From Argopecten irradians (lineage: Eukaryota > Mollusca > Bivalvia > Pectinida > Pectinidae), in the NCBI RefSeq assembly GCF_041381155.1, contig NC_091137.1:18149655-18213654 (forward strand): DNA of 64,000 bases, in the 5' to 3' direction. Both the position numbers and the translations under genes were made by a program. Shown here piece by piece: positions 22,153 to 34,400 of the stretch (position 1 is the stretch's first letter; every line of letters starts with the position of its first letter). Below the pieces are notes generated by a model. That model was not told the origin of the DNA. It saw nothing but the letters and a program-made list of their open reading frames with translations, and ran no database searches.

Positions 22153-22553
22153 TATACCGTATTTGCTGTACTATTAGTGCCCAGAGCACTTACAACATTA
22201 TAACATAGGGGACACTTATTAGGTAACGAAAATTTAATTGTGGATGAAAAACCTCTTTGCAAAAGCCAGCCATATTTTAACTCTTTCTATACTCATGATA
22301 TATTAATCTGTCACAGTAGGCATGCATGTCTTCATTCCTTTGACACACCTCATTATGATTTTTGTGATTCACATGTGAACATTAATGACCCCAAAGTTCA
22401 TGTAATATTGGATACCATGTCAATGTTATAAGCATTATACAGTCATAAAACATTATTAAATCCATAGGATAACAGGGGGCCAGGGCTTTTATGTAACAAA
22501 GTCAACTCCTCATGAAGAGGGGAGGGGCGCTAATTAAGGCGAATACGGTATAT
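22153..22553. mobile_element. MITE with ATACCGTATT termini, copy 2
   Basis: Left ACTATACCGTATTTGCTGTA with TTAGTGCCCAGAG, right GGGGCGCTAATTAAGGCGAA then TACGGTAT. It is related to the 21006 copy by its right end. The 63-codon open frame inside is not supported as a gene. A further fragment (ATACCGCATTTAACCCAATA) lies at 21423. Confidence 0.75.
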
Positions 22554-23843
22554 ACTGGTATTGATATAAATTAGGTAAAATTTACAATTAACATAATTTA
22601 ATTAGTGCAACCAAGCTCTTGTGAAATATTCCTCGTTGCCCACATATGAAGGCCGTAGTATGATATTATCGGATAGAACAGTATTGAAACTTGACCATTA
22701 TAAGCCATGTGCTTGGTATAACCATACAACAGATTTCAAACCATCAAAAAGGTCGGTTGATATTGTGATTTTACCTATATACTGTTAACATGGAGTGCAT
22801 TTGTTAAAGATATTATTGTTACCATATATATATAACTGTAATGAATAAATTCTGTTGGACAAAATAGGTGTTTTTATTGACTTTATCATAGCAAGCCTAT
22901 CTATTTCAAATCAAATTTTAGAATGCATTTGATATAGAGACAGAAATATTTAATTTAATTGTAACTTGTTTGAGCTTTTAAATATATAGTTTAAAGTACC
23001 TAGTATTATAATATGAACTAACTCACGTAGAAGACTCTGATAGTTATCTAGCTACCATAAAATAAAGAGAAGTACATGCATGCAGAGATTTAAATAATCT
23101 CAAGTTACAAATAAATAAGTCTATAAATCTAATATTATACTTTATTATCAAAAGCAGAAACATACATATGTATATATGTTTCTGTCAAAAGCTCTGAATT
23201 TTTAATTGTCAGTGAAGCAAAAGTCCTTGGTGGAAACGTACAATGTACATTTGTATTTTAACATTTTTTTTCAATACCTGCAGTTGTCACTTATAACATA
23301 CGTAACAACTACCTGATTACATATCTGAATAACAAACGATAGGCATCTACATCACATGTAGCATGAGTACCAGTGTGTGAAAAGAAGGGAAGTTACTCTG
23401 ATTGAAAAGAATAGAAATAAGAATAGGTTACTGTACTGTGTGCGTCAGTAACTTGTACCACATTTTAGATTTAAACCTATAATTGCTGATATTAAACATC
23501 ACTGCTGATGTGTTTCAGACATTGGTTTCTTATTTCTTTGTTTCTTATTTGTGTTTCTTTGTCGTACGACGAACACTTATTAACATGGACTGAACGGTAC
23601 TAAGTATTAAGGGGAAGTAACTAGAGTACGAGGTTGGGAGGGTATTATAAACCAAAAATCATTGAATCGATATTACTAACATATTTAAAATATCTAAATG
23701 TTATTAAAAAATATATATATATATTTCATTATTTATACTTATACTAAAAGTGTATGTTTTGTGTGTACAGCTGGAAGATTTTAATAATTTTATGTTCACA
23801 TATTATAATCATATATTACCATAAGAGATCAATTTTTCTTTGC

Positions 23844-23850
23844 TATATAA
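23844..23850 (+). promoter_or_regulatory. TATA box of U2 snRNA gene
   Basis: TATATAA ends 23 bp before the U2 5' end, at the usual -30 region. A proximal sequence element should lie about 25 bp further upstream, but I cannot assign one by eye. Confidence 0.5.
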
Positions 23851-23873
23851 ACATATGAAAATTTAAACATGGT

Positions 23874-24062
23874 ATCGCTTCTCGGCCTTTTGGCTAAGAT
23901 CAAAGTGTAGTATCTGTTCTTATCAGCTTAATATCTGATACGTACCCCACCGGGGTACTTCGATATTAAACTGATTTTTGGACTTAGGTGAGATGTCAGG
24001 GGCTTGCTCCGCTCTTGCCACGGGTTGGCCCGGTATTGCAGTACCTCCGGGAACGGCCCACT
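23874..24062 (+). ncRNA. U2: U2 spliceosomal snRNA
   Basis: Core RNA of the U2 snRNP, which pairs with intron branch points in the nucleus. The first 67 nt, from ATCGCTTCTCGGCCTTTTGG on, match the near-invariant U2 5' domain, including the branch-site recognition element GTAGTA (23907-23912). A stem IIb hairpin follows (GTACCCCACCGGGGTAC, 23942-23958), then an Sm site ATTTTTG (23974-23980), and stem-loop IV with CGGTATTGCAGTACCTCCGG. Length about 189 nt, the usual size. The 3' end is placed by comparison with vertebrate U2 ending shortly after GGAACGG. Single copy in the window; function is likely given the intact Sm site and TATA box, but a pseudogene cannot be excluded. Confidence 0.95.
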
Positions 24063-24206
24063 CTCCCCAGGGAGAGTTAAATTCAAGTGAATGTAGAAAA
24101 AAATCCCCAACCATAGGAAAGAAACTGGAGAAAAACACCTCTTCAAAGAAGGCGGGGTCTTGGAAATTGAATTTTCATATACTTTACTAATGAAATATGT
24201 TCACAA

Positions 24207-24581
24207 AACTTGACCTTTCCCATGTAATTAGTAGATGGTCGTGCGACCGCAACAAGCTTTATTTCGGTTCGGTATTAATTTTCCATGCTTCAGAAATCAC
24301 AAACGATTATTAATTTTCCATGCTTCAGAAATCACAAACGATTATTAATATTTACAGTTTTGCATGCTTGTAATCGCTATTGTTTTGGAGTAGTTATGAA
24401 AAAAAGTTTCCTTTTAAAAATCATAACTATCTTTTATTTAAGAATCATAGTTATATTTAATTTGATGACATCACTGTAATCGTTTGTGATTTCTGAAGTA
24501 AATTGCACTGCTTTCCGTAGTACTGAAAAAAGCATATTGCGGCCGCGAGACCGTCCACTGATAACCGGGGAAAGGTCAACA
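24207..24581. mobile_element. MITE with TTGACCTTTCCC termini
   Basis: Left TTGACCTTTCCC, right GGGAAAGGTCAA. Subterminal GGTCGTGCGACCGCAA pairs loosely with TTGCGGCCGCGAGACC. An internal 35-bp tandem duplication contains TTCCATGCTTCAGAAATCAC; the reverse motif GTGATTTCTGAAG lies near 24486. Confidence 0.8.
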
Positions 24582-24739
24582 CCTTTTAAATGAACTTGTT
24601 GACATGACCTTGAGGGAAATAAATATGCACATAGGCCACCGTAGGTTTCTGATCATGTTGTTATTGTTTTGATACCATTGTGGCAGTTTTCATCCCCATC
24701 TTGGACCTAAGAAAGATGTATATAATTTCAATATCATTT

Positions 24740-25104
24740 TTAAAGATGCTCTACCGCTGACAAATAGTATTTTTTTCACAATTAAAAACTGGAGCAAACG
24801 ATTAGGTATTTTTCTTCAGTTACAAAAGTTACTTACTTTACACCATTACCACCATTGAAAAGTTTGAGCTTCTAATTTTACTTTAAGTTAAAAATATAAA
24901 AGATAATTAATTGCATCCCGAAAAAATTCCGTGTCACTATATCCAATATGGAATGAAATACTGATTGCGCATGCACCAAAAGCAAAATAAATTATTTTAT
25001 ATATTTTTTTGTGTTAATTAGACATATACATATACGATTAAACACCAATTACTGTTCAAATGATGAAGATCATTTATGCTCTGACGGCGGTGGAGCATCT
25101 TTAA
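24740..25104. mobile_element. TTAA-ended MITE, family B copy 2, 365 bp
   Basis: Same TIRs (TTAAAGATGCTCTACCGCTG on the left, GGCGGTGGAGCATCTTTAA on the right), same length and same interior landmarks (CACCATTACCACCATTGAAA, GATTGCGCATGCACCAAA) as 10801-11165. Confidence 0.9.
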
Positions 25105-26296
25105 CTATCGTTTTCTAATAAATTTCCAATTTCAATTCAAATATTTTTTGTTGGGTTGATTTTCCACTTGAAGTTGATTAAAATATATATTATTGTAATA
25201 TTTATATACAATGGGATTGGGCACAAGTTTTCCAACTTCTATGAAGCCCTCCCCCTACAGAGTTATGATTAGTTTACCATAACAAGGAACACAAAATGAC
25301 ATAAATATACATATTTACATCTCTCTGGTCCAACAAGCTTGCCGTGTCTGTACTGCTACATTTTTCCATCAAAAGATCTAACAGATTTTCATTTTCGATA
25401 GTGAATTACGTTTTACGTACTGATCTCTTCAAACAATTTCACAGCAAGACCATTTTCACACTACACTGCATTAATATGAAAAGAGAAATATATTTGAGTA
25501 AGATGGGTATTGAAAGCTGCCAGTGTGTTCGTTACGCTTTCTGATATTTTGACTCATAATAAATGTACCCTGAGGTGAGAGTTTAGAACCGAAATCTTGA
25601 TCGTGACGAGTCGCCACGGTTTCCTACCCAAGATAATGTTTGCATGGTATAAAGGTTTATGTCAGATATATATTGTCGTGTGAAAAGTTATGGATTTAAC
25701 AACAAATGTTATTTTTATGGTTCTGTTTCTATTCCAATACGCCTTGAGATATATTTATTAGGATTTCTGACCCTGACAAACCCTATTATAATGTAGAGTG
25801 TCTAGAGGACGGCTAATAGTGCTTACAAAAGAGAAAATCGTGAATGTGGCTTTAATGTAATGTTATCGGACGAAAGATTGAAATAAATCCTTATAATGTA
25901 ACAGAGAACTTTGGGGTTTAGATTCAAATTAATGATAAAAGTCTGTTAGTTACGATTGTATGGTGACACATACCAATAAAGAGAACCAATGGTGTTCATT
26001 TCATTTCGTGATTAATCGAATAGGGCACTATACATGTATATAGCCAAAGGAGAACCATCTGTATCTCTATCACAACAAGTCACCGTTCTTGTCAATATCA
26101 GGAATTTTCGCCGTTTTAATGGGATTTTCCCCATTTATGTTTAGATTTCATGAATTATAATTACAAGTTTTTCATGACCAAGTGTCCTTGTGTAATCGAA
26201 AATTTATGACATTATATGTGAATGAAGTTGGACGTTTCAAATTTTGAATTTCAAGACCAACAATTGGAGTTAGGCGCCTCAAACGAAAGTGTTTTA

Positions 26297-26458
26297 TTCC
26301 GTCTTTGGATATTGCAGAGTTACCGCCGGCTAAGTATCCATGGCGACGTGATTATTTTGTGAGAGAAACTTTAGGTCGTTTTATCTGGAAAGAATGACAT
26401 TACACATGACGTCATTGTCAATATATACCCACAATAATTGTGCAACTCTTTACAGACA
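26297..26458. mobile_element. Palindromic MITE, family A copy 4 (degenerate)
   Basis: TTCCGTCTTTGGATATTGCA on the left. Body with GTGAGAGAAACTTTAGGTCG and TGACGTCA near 26407. The right end is eroded to CAACTCTTTACAG. Confidence 0.75.
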
Positions 26459-27221
26459 ACAGATGAAAAAGCCATGGCGATTTAAACCTTTATTTCTGTG
26501 AATTTCAATACTTCATCAAGTTAAACTAAATAATAACATGTTGTTAATAGATTTAAGAAAATAGAGACTTTGGTATGTATATATATATGAAAACAAACGC
26601 TTTGCTCCGTATATGTTATCTTCAACAGATAAGCGTAAATTGCGGAATGTATTGAGCAAACAATGGGTAATTATATTAACAAACAAATGAAGGCATGCCT
26701 CTTATATTAAATCAGTGTCTGTATTGTTGGTGTGAAGGTTTACGAAGCGAGATTTTTTCCAGTTTGTTACCAGAAACATTTATCTCTTATTTAATTCTAA
26801 CATTACATCATCCCCGACATTCCAAAGAGTTACTATCACTATGTAATACTCACCCAAGGGATACAGATATGTCATAGAGAAACTGAAAGCATTTCAGGAA
26901 AAAAACCTGACCAAACACAGGCTTGAACAGAGACTTTCCCTAAAATATTGCAGAGAACAATCTTTTAAAGGAACCAATTTATATCTGTCATCTGTTGTCG
27001 CGCACAGACGAAGTCCAAGGCTGGATACCCCAATAACGTGGAGGACATTCTTTGCAAAACAAATGTAAGGACTGTGCATGTAATACTATACATTTTGTCA
27101 TAGTAATAGTTACCAGAAAATGGATTTCTACAAAGTTCACCAAGAGAAAGACTTTGAAGAAATTACTTATGTAGGTATGTATATTGTTTTTAGTTTATTA
27201 TTAGTGTTAATAATCAATAAA

Positions 27222-27650
27222 TAACAAGAGATTCCAGAGAGATCCTGGCGCGCACGAAAGATTGATCATTGTCTGATAACTGTAAGAGGGATCTTTTCTT
27301 TGCTTTTCAAACTTCAACAAAATTCAAGATGGCGGCCTGTCGCCATCTTCTAGACCAATCGGCCCCAAAATCAAATATGCGCAACTAGGACCTTAGGGAA
27401 ACCTACCTACGAAATTTGAGAACGATCTCTTCAGTACCTTCTGAGAAAAAACCGGTAACAAACTTTAACTATCAAAATCAAAGATGGCTGCCTGGCGGCC
27501 ATATTATTTGTTGGATCAGTCTCAAAATTAGCATGACACCTCTAAGGACCAAAGGAACCATGTATGTTCTATTTGAGAAATTTAACTGAATTGTGTCAAT
27601 GATCACGTGATTTTATCACCTCACTCGATTTTGATCATTGTGTAAATGAG
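27222..27650. repeat. Interspersed repeat related to the 59-62 kb elements
   Basis: AACAAGAGATTCCAGAGAGA at the start and tandem 'ATGGCTGCCTGGCGGCCAT'-type units match the repeats at 59161-62125. Two to three degenerate units. Confidence 0.75.
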
Positions 27651-28415
27651 TCCGCCGACCACAAGATATCCATTACTATATATTGATGTCTTTAGTCAAG
27701 GGGGGAAGTGATGAAAGTGATAACATGATGAAGAAATTAACATTAACGCAATGGGTCGTGAAAATAAATCGGGCAAAGCATGTCAATATCAAAACACAAA
27801 ACATAATCATAAAATAACTATACATTTGAGAACACATAATAGGGACTGGTTTTTAAAACTCGGCAATAATCCTATACATATTTGTATATTTACAAAGAAA
27901 CCATGACAGTGTATCAGAATAATCCAACATTGAAACGATGTTTGATGTAAGTATCCCCGATATTATCGTATCGATACCATCGCTGTCGTAATAGCCACAC
28001 ATGTATGTCATAGTAAAACTGAAGATATGTCAGGAGAAAAAAGCGTGACAAAGGACATGCCTACAGATATGTAGCTATTCTTATGATGTACATCAAACCA
28101 AACTACCTAGAACATCCGATGTCGCACAAAGAGCCTTCTGTTTTGCTATGACATATTCTGGGAATGGATATTACTACAGTGAAATATCAGGGATGTAAGG
28201 CACTAGTAATCATTAAGGCACTAGTAATCATTTTTCTTTCACATATTTAGGCCAATAAATTGAGAAATGGTAGTGTGATGGTGACCTCGTCCTAATTGAT
28301 CGCGGCTGAGGTGAACTCATAAAATTGATTGGCCACGAGAAAATGAAATAATATCAATAAAAAAAACAACACCTTAAAACAAATAAGCAACAATAATGTA
28401 AAAGGATAACACTGA

Positions 28416-31400
28416 TCACGTGGTTACTAGTAGTTGTTTCAGTTCGTTTTCCTTCAGGGCAATAGTCAGCATGATGCCCGATCCCAAGCAGATCCCCAAC
28501 ATAGTGAAAATAAGATGGCGTAAAGGATTCTCCGGTGGATTGCTGCTTATCTCAGGAATCTGGAAAAAATTAACAAAATATTCCAGATATAAACGTGGTT
28601 ATTTGATCAAAATACTTAAATCTAATTTATCTTAAACAAGTAAAGTGAAAAGTGTTTAGTTTCATTAATGCTTATCATGTAGTGATAAGAAGCTAGCTAG
28701 AAGATATACAGTTAGGGCCATAATACAATACGCAAGTGATTCTAAGTAATTGTACATTTTTAAAACTCCTCACCAGAAATCAATTGCAAACGTAAAGTTA
28801 ACAACGTAAAAGCTAGTTATCTAGCGATTATTTTGAAATAATGCAAATGTGTGTCCATTGCAATATGTCCGAGTTGTGAGCGATTATATCCAAACAACGT
28901 TTGATGAGATGACGTCGCAGTTTTCTTCTTTGTCTATAGTAAAATGGCGCCATAAAATTACCTGTCTAGAATTAAGATACATTCTTGACAAATGTGGCAA
29001 GGAATATATTTTGGATACACTATGCAGGATGCAAAAATAGTTCTTCGTCAGTACACAAAATCGTGTGACAACTGATTGCAAAATGACGCTAAAAAGGACG
29101 CTAAAACATGACATTATAAAACTTCATACAAAGGTTCATGCTATTTCATTATTAATAGACACGAGATTGTGTCTTTGAACATTATTATAAAGAGACTTTT
29201 GAAAAAAATTATCAATAAACAGTCACTCGTTAGGGAACTTGTTTACTCCATGACTTAAATTTAACTTTATATTTGTAACATGATGATTAGTTTTTCCCGT
29301 TTACAAACATCACATATTGTTTGTAATAATTTTCTGCTGTATAGGATAATGCCAAATTAGAGAGTCATCATTCTGTCGCTTAAATATGCAACTGTTACGT
29401 GCTATTTATAAATGTAATTCTAACGAAAATGCGCAATGAAAAGTAGTCCGAATTCGAAAGCAATATACAGCCAATTGAAATCAAGAGATTGGAGACGACC
29501 GCTGAGAGGCACAGTATGCGTTACCACACTTGTGTATATTTCGATAATCAGCTGCTATCGAGTTTATCACATTATTTATTCACAGTTATGAATATGATAT
29601 ACAATATGATGAAGAAGTAATGGTCTAGATAGATAGATATTTTTCAAGATATCGCCAATTTAATATTACATGATTTATTTGAAGCGGTGGTCTTTTAAAA
29701 GGTTTAATCTCTTTTTATGCTTGTTATTTCGAAACCTATATATAATAAAACGATATCTACTCACCATATCCACTAGAGAAATATAAATAAACATGCCAGC
29801 GACACAGACTAGAATGTACTCTTTGATTCCTGTGATGTTGCCCATAGCAACTCCCGCCAAAGCACCAATCATTGACAGAATAGACGACAAACAATTAAAT
29901 CCTAACGCCTGTTTTATGGACATCCCTTTCTTCAGCAGAACAGCAAAATCACCTACAAAAGATAATTTGTTCGTTTATATTCATTATGAATATGCATTTT
30001 GCTCTTGCTCATGGTGTTAAAGTGCATTTGGTAGCGCAATGTCCAGATGTCATTTTTTTATCATATCATTGATATTTATGGGAAACTTATAAATTCGTTA
30101 GTTTTGAAGATTACATATGTTTTACAACAGTTGGTTAGAATGAATATGATATGAAATATAATCTGAATGTTGAAAACTAAAACGGAACAAATTACTTTCT
30201 TGTAATAGAAATCATTACGCTAGCTAGCCATCACAATGTTCCTCACAAAAGGCACGTTCAAAAAGTGTTTATTTGCTTAAACGAACCCTGCATATATCAA
30301 CCTATAAAATGAGTATCGAAGAAAGCCGGATGCGAACTACAAGATTTCACAAAGACCAAGATATGTATAGATTATTAAATGCAGAGACACACACCTACCA
30401 GGAACCCACTAGTAAAGGTAGGGCATGGTGATATGTTCTTGCTGTACATAAATTAATGGTGACACAAAATATGCGAGCACACAAGGTCAGGAACTGAATA
30501 AGATGCTGTATATACTTGAGTTTCGCGGTTATAGTGGGTTCATGATGGCCGCATTGTAGATTGTTCGGTCTGCCACCCTAACGTAACCAAGGCACTGATC
30601 ACTCGAACCTAATGACATTGCCACTCGAAAACAGGATTACTATGTACAGTAGTAATATAAATAAGACAAAGGTGGAATTGCAATGACGCTCACGAGGAAA
30701 CAGAGTCTCACAATCAGAGGGCAATTTGATGCTCACTAGAAAACAAATTCTCACAATCATAGGGCAGTGACGTCCACAAGAAAACATGAATTTCGAAAAG
30801 TGAATTTATGATTTCGAGCATATTGGGATAGATAATCATTGATGGTATTTAATACAAACCAGCTGGTACCCAAAATAATCATATAAACACTGTACTACCG
30901 ATTTCGTGTGGCAGTTCGTGACACAGAACTGCTATGGACGTGCTTAGGCCAGTAGTAACGCTGACAGCGAACGCCACCCCTATTGCTAGTCCATCACTAA
31001 GGTTGTGGATACCGTCTCCAACTATGACCCGCCACAGCATGGCCCCAGTAGAGCCTGGTGGGTCGTCGTGGGAATGACCGTGTGAGTGACCGCGTTGCGC
31101 TTTTGTAGTGTCCATTTCTATAGACCTATTGGTCACCACTCTCTCCAGTATCATATTGTTCTCAGCATCTGATGAGAGAATCACATTCAATTTAGAAGCA
31201 CATCATTTAAACTTTTGCTCTCACAACAATATGTGATGATTAAAGGCGTTCAAGAGATTACAGCGTCATTAGGAGGTCAGGCTGTGTTGTATCAACTACA
31301 TGTACTAAGTATTATAATTACAAAACAACATACATTCAAAATGTTTCAAAATTAATAAACATATTGTTAATCAAATGCAATTATACAGGGAAAAAATATT

Positions 31401-34400
31401 TATTAAAACATGGATAACATAACAAGTTTGGCATATACTCCAGTGGTTTAGAAGGAGTTGTTTGGACAAATTTTGAAACCTGTGTACAGGGACATAGTTA
31501 CCATGGTAAGCAAAAATTTGATAAAAAAAACCTACATGCACATCTATACATGGTCCAAGTTTCATTGAAAGAGTAGTATAAGAGGAGTTGTCCGAACAAA
31601 ATTAACCTCTGTATAGTGACCTGGTTACCACGACAACATAAATTTCGACAAACAAAAAATCTACATGCCCATCTACACTGTGTCCTCAACAATACTGCTA
31701 AGTTTAATTGAAATCGGTCCGATAGTTTAGGAGGAGTTTTCCGGACAGGCAGACAAGCTGGTTCCAGTATAACTGACCCCCCCCAGCCCAGACAGACAAG
31801 CTGGTTCCAGTATAACTGGAACACACATTAACTTCGTTAGTGTATGAGGACACCATTAGGCCATAACTTTAACCACCGGTTGAATTGTTTTGAATCAAGA
31901 CGATAACCTTTGTGCCAGAGTCTTAGAAATTAATAATACCAATTTTCAGTGTTGACACGAGTTATAGTCACAACATGGAAGAAAATTAGAGACATTAAGA
32001 TTTAGATTTATGAGAAAGCGCTTTTGTACTAGACTCATTTACGATGCAACTGCACATTTCATTGTTATATTGACAAGTTGTTAAAAGAAACTTCTATTGT
32101 CCCACAGTCATTATATATATACTTGATTGTCCACCGTACGTGATAAGAATTTGTATTACGCCGAAGTGTAAATACATAATATGTGACATACAGACAAAAA
32201 TTGTATATTTAAACTAAACCTCAGTATGTAAACTACGTTTCAATTCGTATTTCAAACGCTTTTATGTTTCTGTCAAAACATATGAATTGTATACCTTTCT
32301 ATCTACAACTACGTGATGTCAATATATTCTACATATCCTGCCTGCCACAATTCTGTCAAATTCTATAATTACATGTCATCGTATTGTAACCCTGTCATCT
32401 CAAACAGGTAATGATTAATACTACCAACATAAAGGCGCTACAATACACCATCACCAAAATCAACCGTAAACAAACCTGGTGATCGAATCACCATCGTCAT
32501 ATTCACTGGATCGACTTCTTCAGCATCCAGCTCCTTCTGCAAAATAATATTAGACATTAGCAAACATCAACTGATGTTGTAATATACGAATATATCATAT
32601 TCGTGACGTCATTGTACAAAGTGTTTTACATGAGACCTCATATGTGTGATATAGTACGTTGACTATAAAGTTTAAAATGCATGTTAATTAGTAGATAGGC
32701 TTTCATGTGTTGCATAAATAATTGCCATACGAAAAAATGTTCTATCCAGCTTATAATCTCGATCTCCATGGGTAACGATCATATACGATCTTGAAATTGG
32801 AGCATATTTGATGGTGTTCCTGGTGATCGATGGTCCAGCGTATATGATGTGGAAATATAACAAATTTCGCTGAGTAAATTGAATGAATTCAACATACCTT
32901 TACCTTCTTATTGCTCGCAATGTTCTGAATTCTACCGAATAGGAAAAAGAAATAGAAGACAGAGAGTGCTGCCAGACCCTTGTAGACACTTGACAGATCA
33001 TGCGAGTCGGACGTACCGTGAGAATGGTCCTCAGATGAAGACAATGCCTGATCAAAAGATGGAAATCAGATGTCGATCAAATACATAGGTGGTAGGGGTA
33101 CTTTATACCCATGTTAGTCTTGTTGAATGTGCATGCATACACCCCATCGTCCCCCAACCACGACATACATATTCGGTCATTGTATATTACAGTTACCTAT
33201 TTTGCGTGTAGATATTCATTATGATGTCAGTATTATTTTGAGTGAAATTCACATCGTTTTCTCTGAAAAGTATGATGTTGTGCTCTCAAACAAATAGCGT
33301 CACAAACAATACCCATCCATAAGGGCAGACAACTATGTAACGTGCAAATTCAGAATATGTAGAAGATAGACTGGATAAAATGTACAGGCCGAAGCCCTAA
33401 ACCGAGACACATGACCAACAGAGAGATATGAAGTCATATAAATTATTGGCATAATTATGTTGTAAACAAGCTTTTCATTGCAGTCAGATTGACACTGGAA
33501 CAACTGCTACTGAGACGGACATTTTAAACTTGTTTTCGTTAAAACAGCACATACTACTAAGAGTGTATTTAAACGTAAGACTGTTCTAAAAAGAGAAATG
33601 CCTCCAGGACAAGACTATACAAAAAATGTTTCACTGTAAATACGAAAACACAGTAATGTTATTCTAAATCTTTTTGTGCTACTAACATATCACAATCCAA
33701 AAATATATGTATATCATCTCATCTCTGTCGGAATTCACTAAATTTTAATTAATATGTTTGTATCATATAAACATGCGCATGTAAGAAATCATTTTCTTTT
33801 TTCTTTGTTATCAGGAAAATTCCATACTATGAATAAACATTGTATTGGGATAATGTTTCTTGTGTCTGACAAAACCTACCTTTTTTCGAGGCGAAGTTAT
33901 ACAATACCCAACCAAAAAATGATAAATACAAAATTCATTTTAAGACACAACTAGAATACCTGGCTTTATCCTAAGTGTTAAATTTCAAACACTGTCATTG
34001 TTCCGCTAAGTATTGTCTCATATTATTGCTAGCAGAGATTATCAGTCTGACAATAAAAAAAACACTTATCATGATCATAAAATAGATAGATAAAAGTTCA
34101 TAGTAATATGACACTAGTATCACGTTCATATCAACTTCTGAGATCTAATGTTGTAAAAAAAATATGTAATTTCATTTAAATTAACATACGTGTGGTAGCA
34201 GATGCAGCATGGCGTCCCCAGTTAATGCTCCTACTGCCATTGCTACCAAAAAATGTAGGAAGTTCTCAACAAACATATGATGCAGCAAAGACAGGATTCC
34301 AACACAGAACAGACCAGCCACGCTGATTACTACAATGGCTCCACAGGCATACAGCCACGCTGGGAGAGAAATCAGAATATAAAATAAAAGTAATAATATA

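Larger units (their letters stand above)
19204..23873. other. STRAD 3' UTR and intergenic region rich in MITEs
   Basis: No gene seen. A candidate poly(A) signal AATAAA lies at 20204-20209, inside a MITE. Several MITE-like elements follow (19771-20365, 20490-20859, about 21006-21321, 22153-22553). The rest up to the U2 gene is AT-rich sequence in which I see nothing else, apart from a short palindrome CATACATATGTATATATG near 23160. Confidence 0.6.
24063..28415. other. Intergenic region between U2 and the ZIP gene 3' end
   Basis: No gene seen. Contains two MITEs just after U2 (24207-24581 and 24740-25104), family A MITE copy 4 (26297-26458), an interspersed repeat (27222-27650), and degenerate stretches resembling the CTCCAGGG-type MITE near 26845-27125 and 27955-28195. 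The ZIP 3' UTR occupies the right end; no clear poly(A) signal was placed. Confidence 0.6.

Noticed and set aside
27222..28200. Possible extra exons downstream of the ZIP stop
   Set aside because: The transmembrane set is complete and a stop closes exon 9 at 28416; the region is repeat.
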